A stretch of DNA of 5,427 bases, taken from positions 1 to 5,427 of the forward strand of contig PXEI01000350.1 in NCBI GenBank assembly GCA_003564775.1, read 5' to 3'. Numbering within the stretch: the stretch's first letter is position 1; each line of letters begins with the position of its first letter. A program made the translations under genes and the position numbers. This document shows, piece after piece, positions 4,810 through 5,427 of the stretch. Below the pieces are notes generated by a model. The model searched no databases. It had not been told where the DNA came from and worked only from the letters and a program-made list of their open reading frames with translations. This DNA comes from Spirochaetaceae bacterium (GTDB lineage: Bacteria > Spirochaetota > Spirochaetia > DSM-27196 > SLAA01).

Positions 4810-5427
4810 TTAGAAGCTTGCTCCAGCAGTGAAGTATACATTGCTGTAGTCAGCAGTCGGAGTGTTCAGGTCATATGCACCAAGCAGTGCGTCTTCGTTG
4901 TACCAGAAGTAGCCAAAGGTGTAGGTCACTGCACCTGGGCTAAACTGAAGGTAGACTTCTGCGTTGTGCATCACTTCATCGTCGTTCAGGTCGCCATCAC
5001 CAAGGAAGAGGACAAGGCCGGATCCAACAGAGAGGAAGTCATTGACATCGGATCCAAGACCCATACCAAGAACTTTGACGTCGTCATAGACGTCGCCAGC
5101 ACCACCAACGAAGGAGAGGTCTGCCCATACGAGACCGGCGTAGTCAATACTACCACCGAAACCGTACTGAAGATCTTCTTCAGTGCCTGCGTCGAAAGCG
5201 TCTTCGCCGTCATCACCAAAGATGGTAACGCTGACACCAAAGGTTCCGTCTAGACCTTCTACGAGTTGGTCTGAGCTAAATGCAAGACCAAAACCAATGT
5301 CACCGGCGTCTGAGCCACTGCCGCGGTCGGTGCCGTAGACGACCTCAACCATTACCGTACCTACACCAACGTCAACAGAAGCGTCTACACCAAAGAGAAG
5401 CGCTGAGTTGTCATCTGCATCATAGGT
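4810..5427 (-). CDS. Acidic putative outer-membrane beta-barrel protein, C-terminal part (cut by window edge)
   Basis: The frame is open from the window edge to TAA at 4810-4812, giving 205 residues. It continues upstream of the internal ATG at 5352, so that ATG is not the start. The sequence alternates short amphipathic strands with Asp/Gly/Asn turns, such as VGSGLVLFLG, HNAEVYLQFSPG and AVTYTFGYFWYNED. It ends NVYFTAGASF with a C-terminal Phe, as is typical of barrel proteins inserted by the BAM machinery. Composition is unusual: about 37 Asp plus Glu against one Lys and one Arg. The role is not recognisable; porin-like or structural are the natural guesses. A strong terminator follows directly. 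A degraded relative is fused to the toxin at 3062-3343. The promoter and signal peptide lie outside the window. Confidence 0.75.
   Translation of the reverse strand, partial: TYDADDNSALLFGVDASVDVGVGTVMVEVVYGTDRGSGSDAGDIGFGLAFSSDQLVEGLDGTFGVSVTIFGDDGEDAFDAGTEEDLQYGFGGSIDYAGLVWADLSFVGGAGDVYDDVKVLGMGLGSDVNDFLSVGSGLVLFLGDGDLNDDEVMHNAEVYLQFSPGAVTYTFGYFWYNEDALLGAYDLNTPTADYSNVYFTAGASF

Noticed and set aside
4810..5352. ATG at 5352 as the start of the barrel-like protein
   Set aside because: The frame stays open to the window edge with the same strand-turn, Asp/Val/Gly-rich character, and no signal peptide or ribosome site is present at 5352.
1..5427. tRNA, rRNA, CRISPR array or complete insertion sequence
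   Set aside because: Nothing resembling cloverleaf arms, rRNA cores, regularly spaced repeats or a transposase was seen on either strand.

Overview
The window looks like an accessory or boundary stretch of a chromosome from a two-membrane (Gram-negative-type) bacterium. It encodes half of a tripartite RND efflux pump, two lipoprotein-type signal sequences and a beta-barrel-like outer-membrane protein. A spirochaete is possible from the look of the lipoprotein and the acidic barrel protein, but nothing here is diagnostic and I hold that loosely.

Region 1 (1-2960, all minus strand) is an efflux locus. Transcription runs from an AcrR/TetR-type repressor (2197-2853) to a periplasmic adaptor lipoprotein (1063-2151) and an RND inner-membrane pump (1-1066, cut by the window edge). 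Adaptor and pump overlap by four bases (ATGA), so they should be co-translated. A perfect -35 hexamer inside the 3' end of the repressor gene and a weaker -10 drive the pump genes. A near-perfect palindrome covers that -10 and the expected start site and also spells the last codons of the repressor. Its arms resemble the known AcrR box. This is a compact substrate-inducible repressor/pump circuit; no outer-membrane channel gene is visible.

Region 2 (about 3060-4030, minus strand) is a decayed patch. A VapC-type PIN toxin has lost its normal stop and reads into a degraded fragment of a gene related to the barrel protein at the right end of the window, giving a 221-residue chimera. Upstream lies what appears to be its Phd/YefM-type antitoxin gene, with recognisable first and last parts in different frames and the middle missing. 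Further upstream is a 56-codon open remnant of unknown origin that contains a perfect 13-bp palindrome.

Region 3 (4078-4680, plus strand) is an intact hypothetical lipoprotein. It converges on the last gene, with two hairpins between them; the second is a bidirectional rho-independent terminator, stronger for the minus strand.

Region 4 (4810-5427, minus strand, cut by the window edge) is the 3' part of a strikingly acidic putative outer-membrane beta-barrel protein. It is the intact relative of the fragment fused to the toxin. The most notable features are the toxin/outer-membrane-protein chimera with a broken antitoxin, and the operator nested in the coding end of its presumed repressor.
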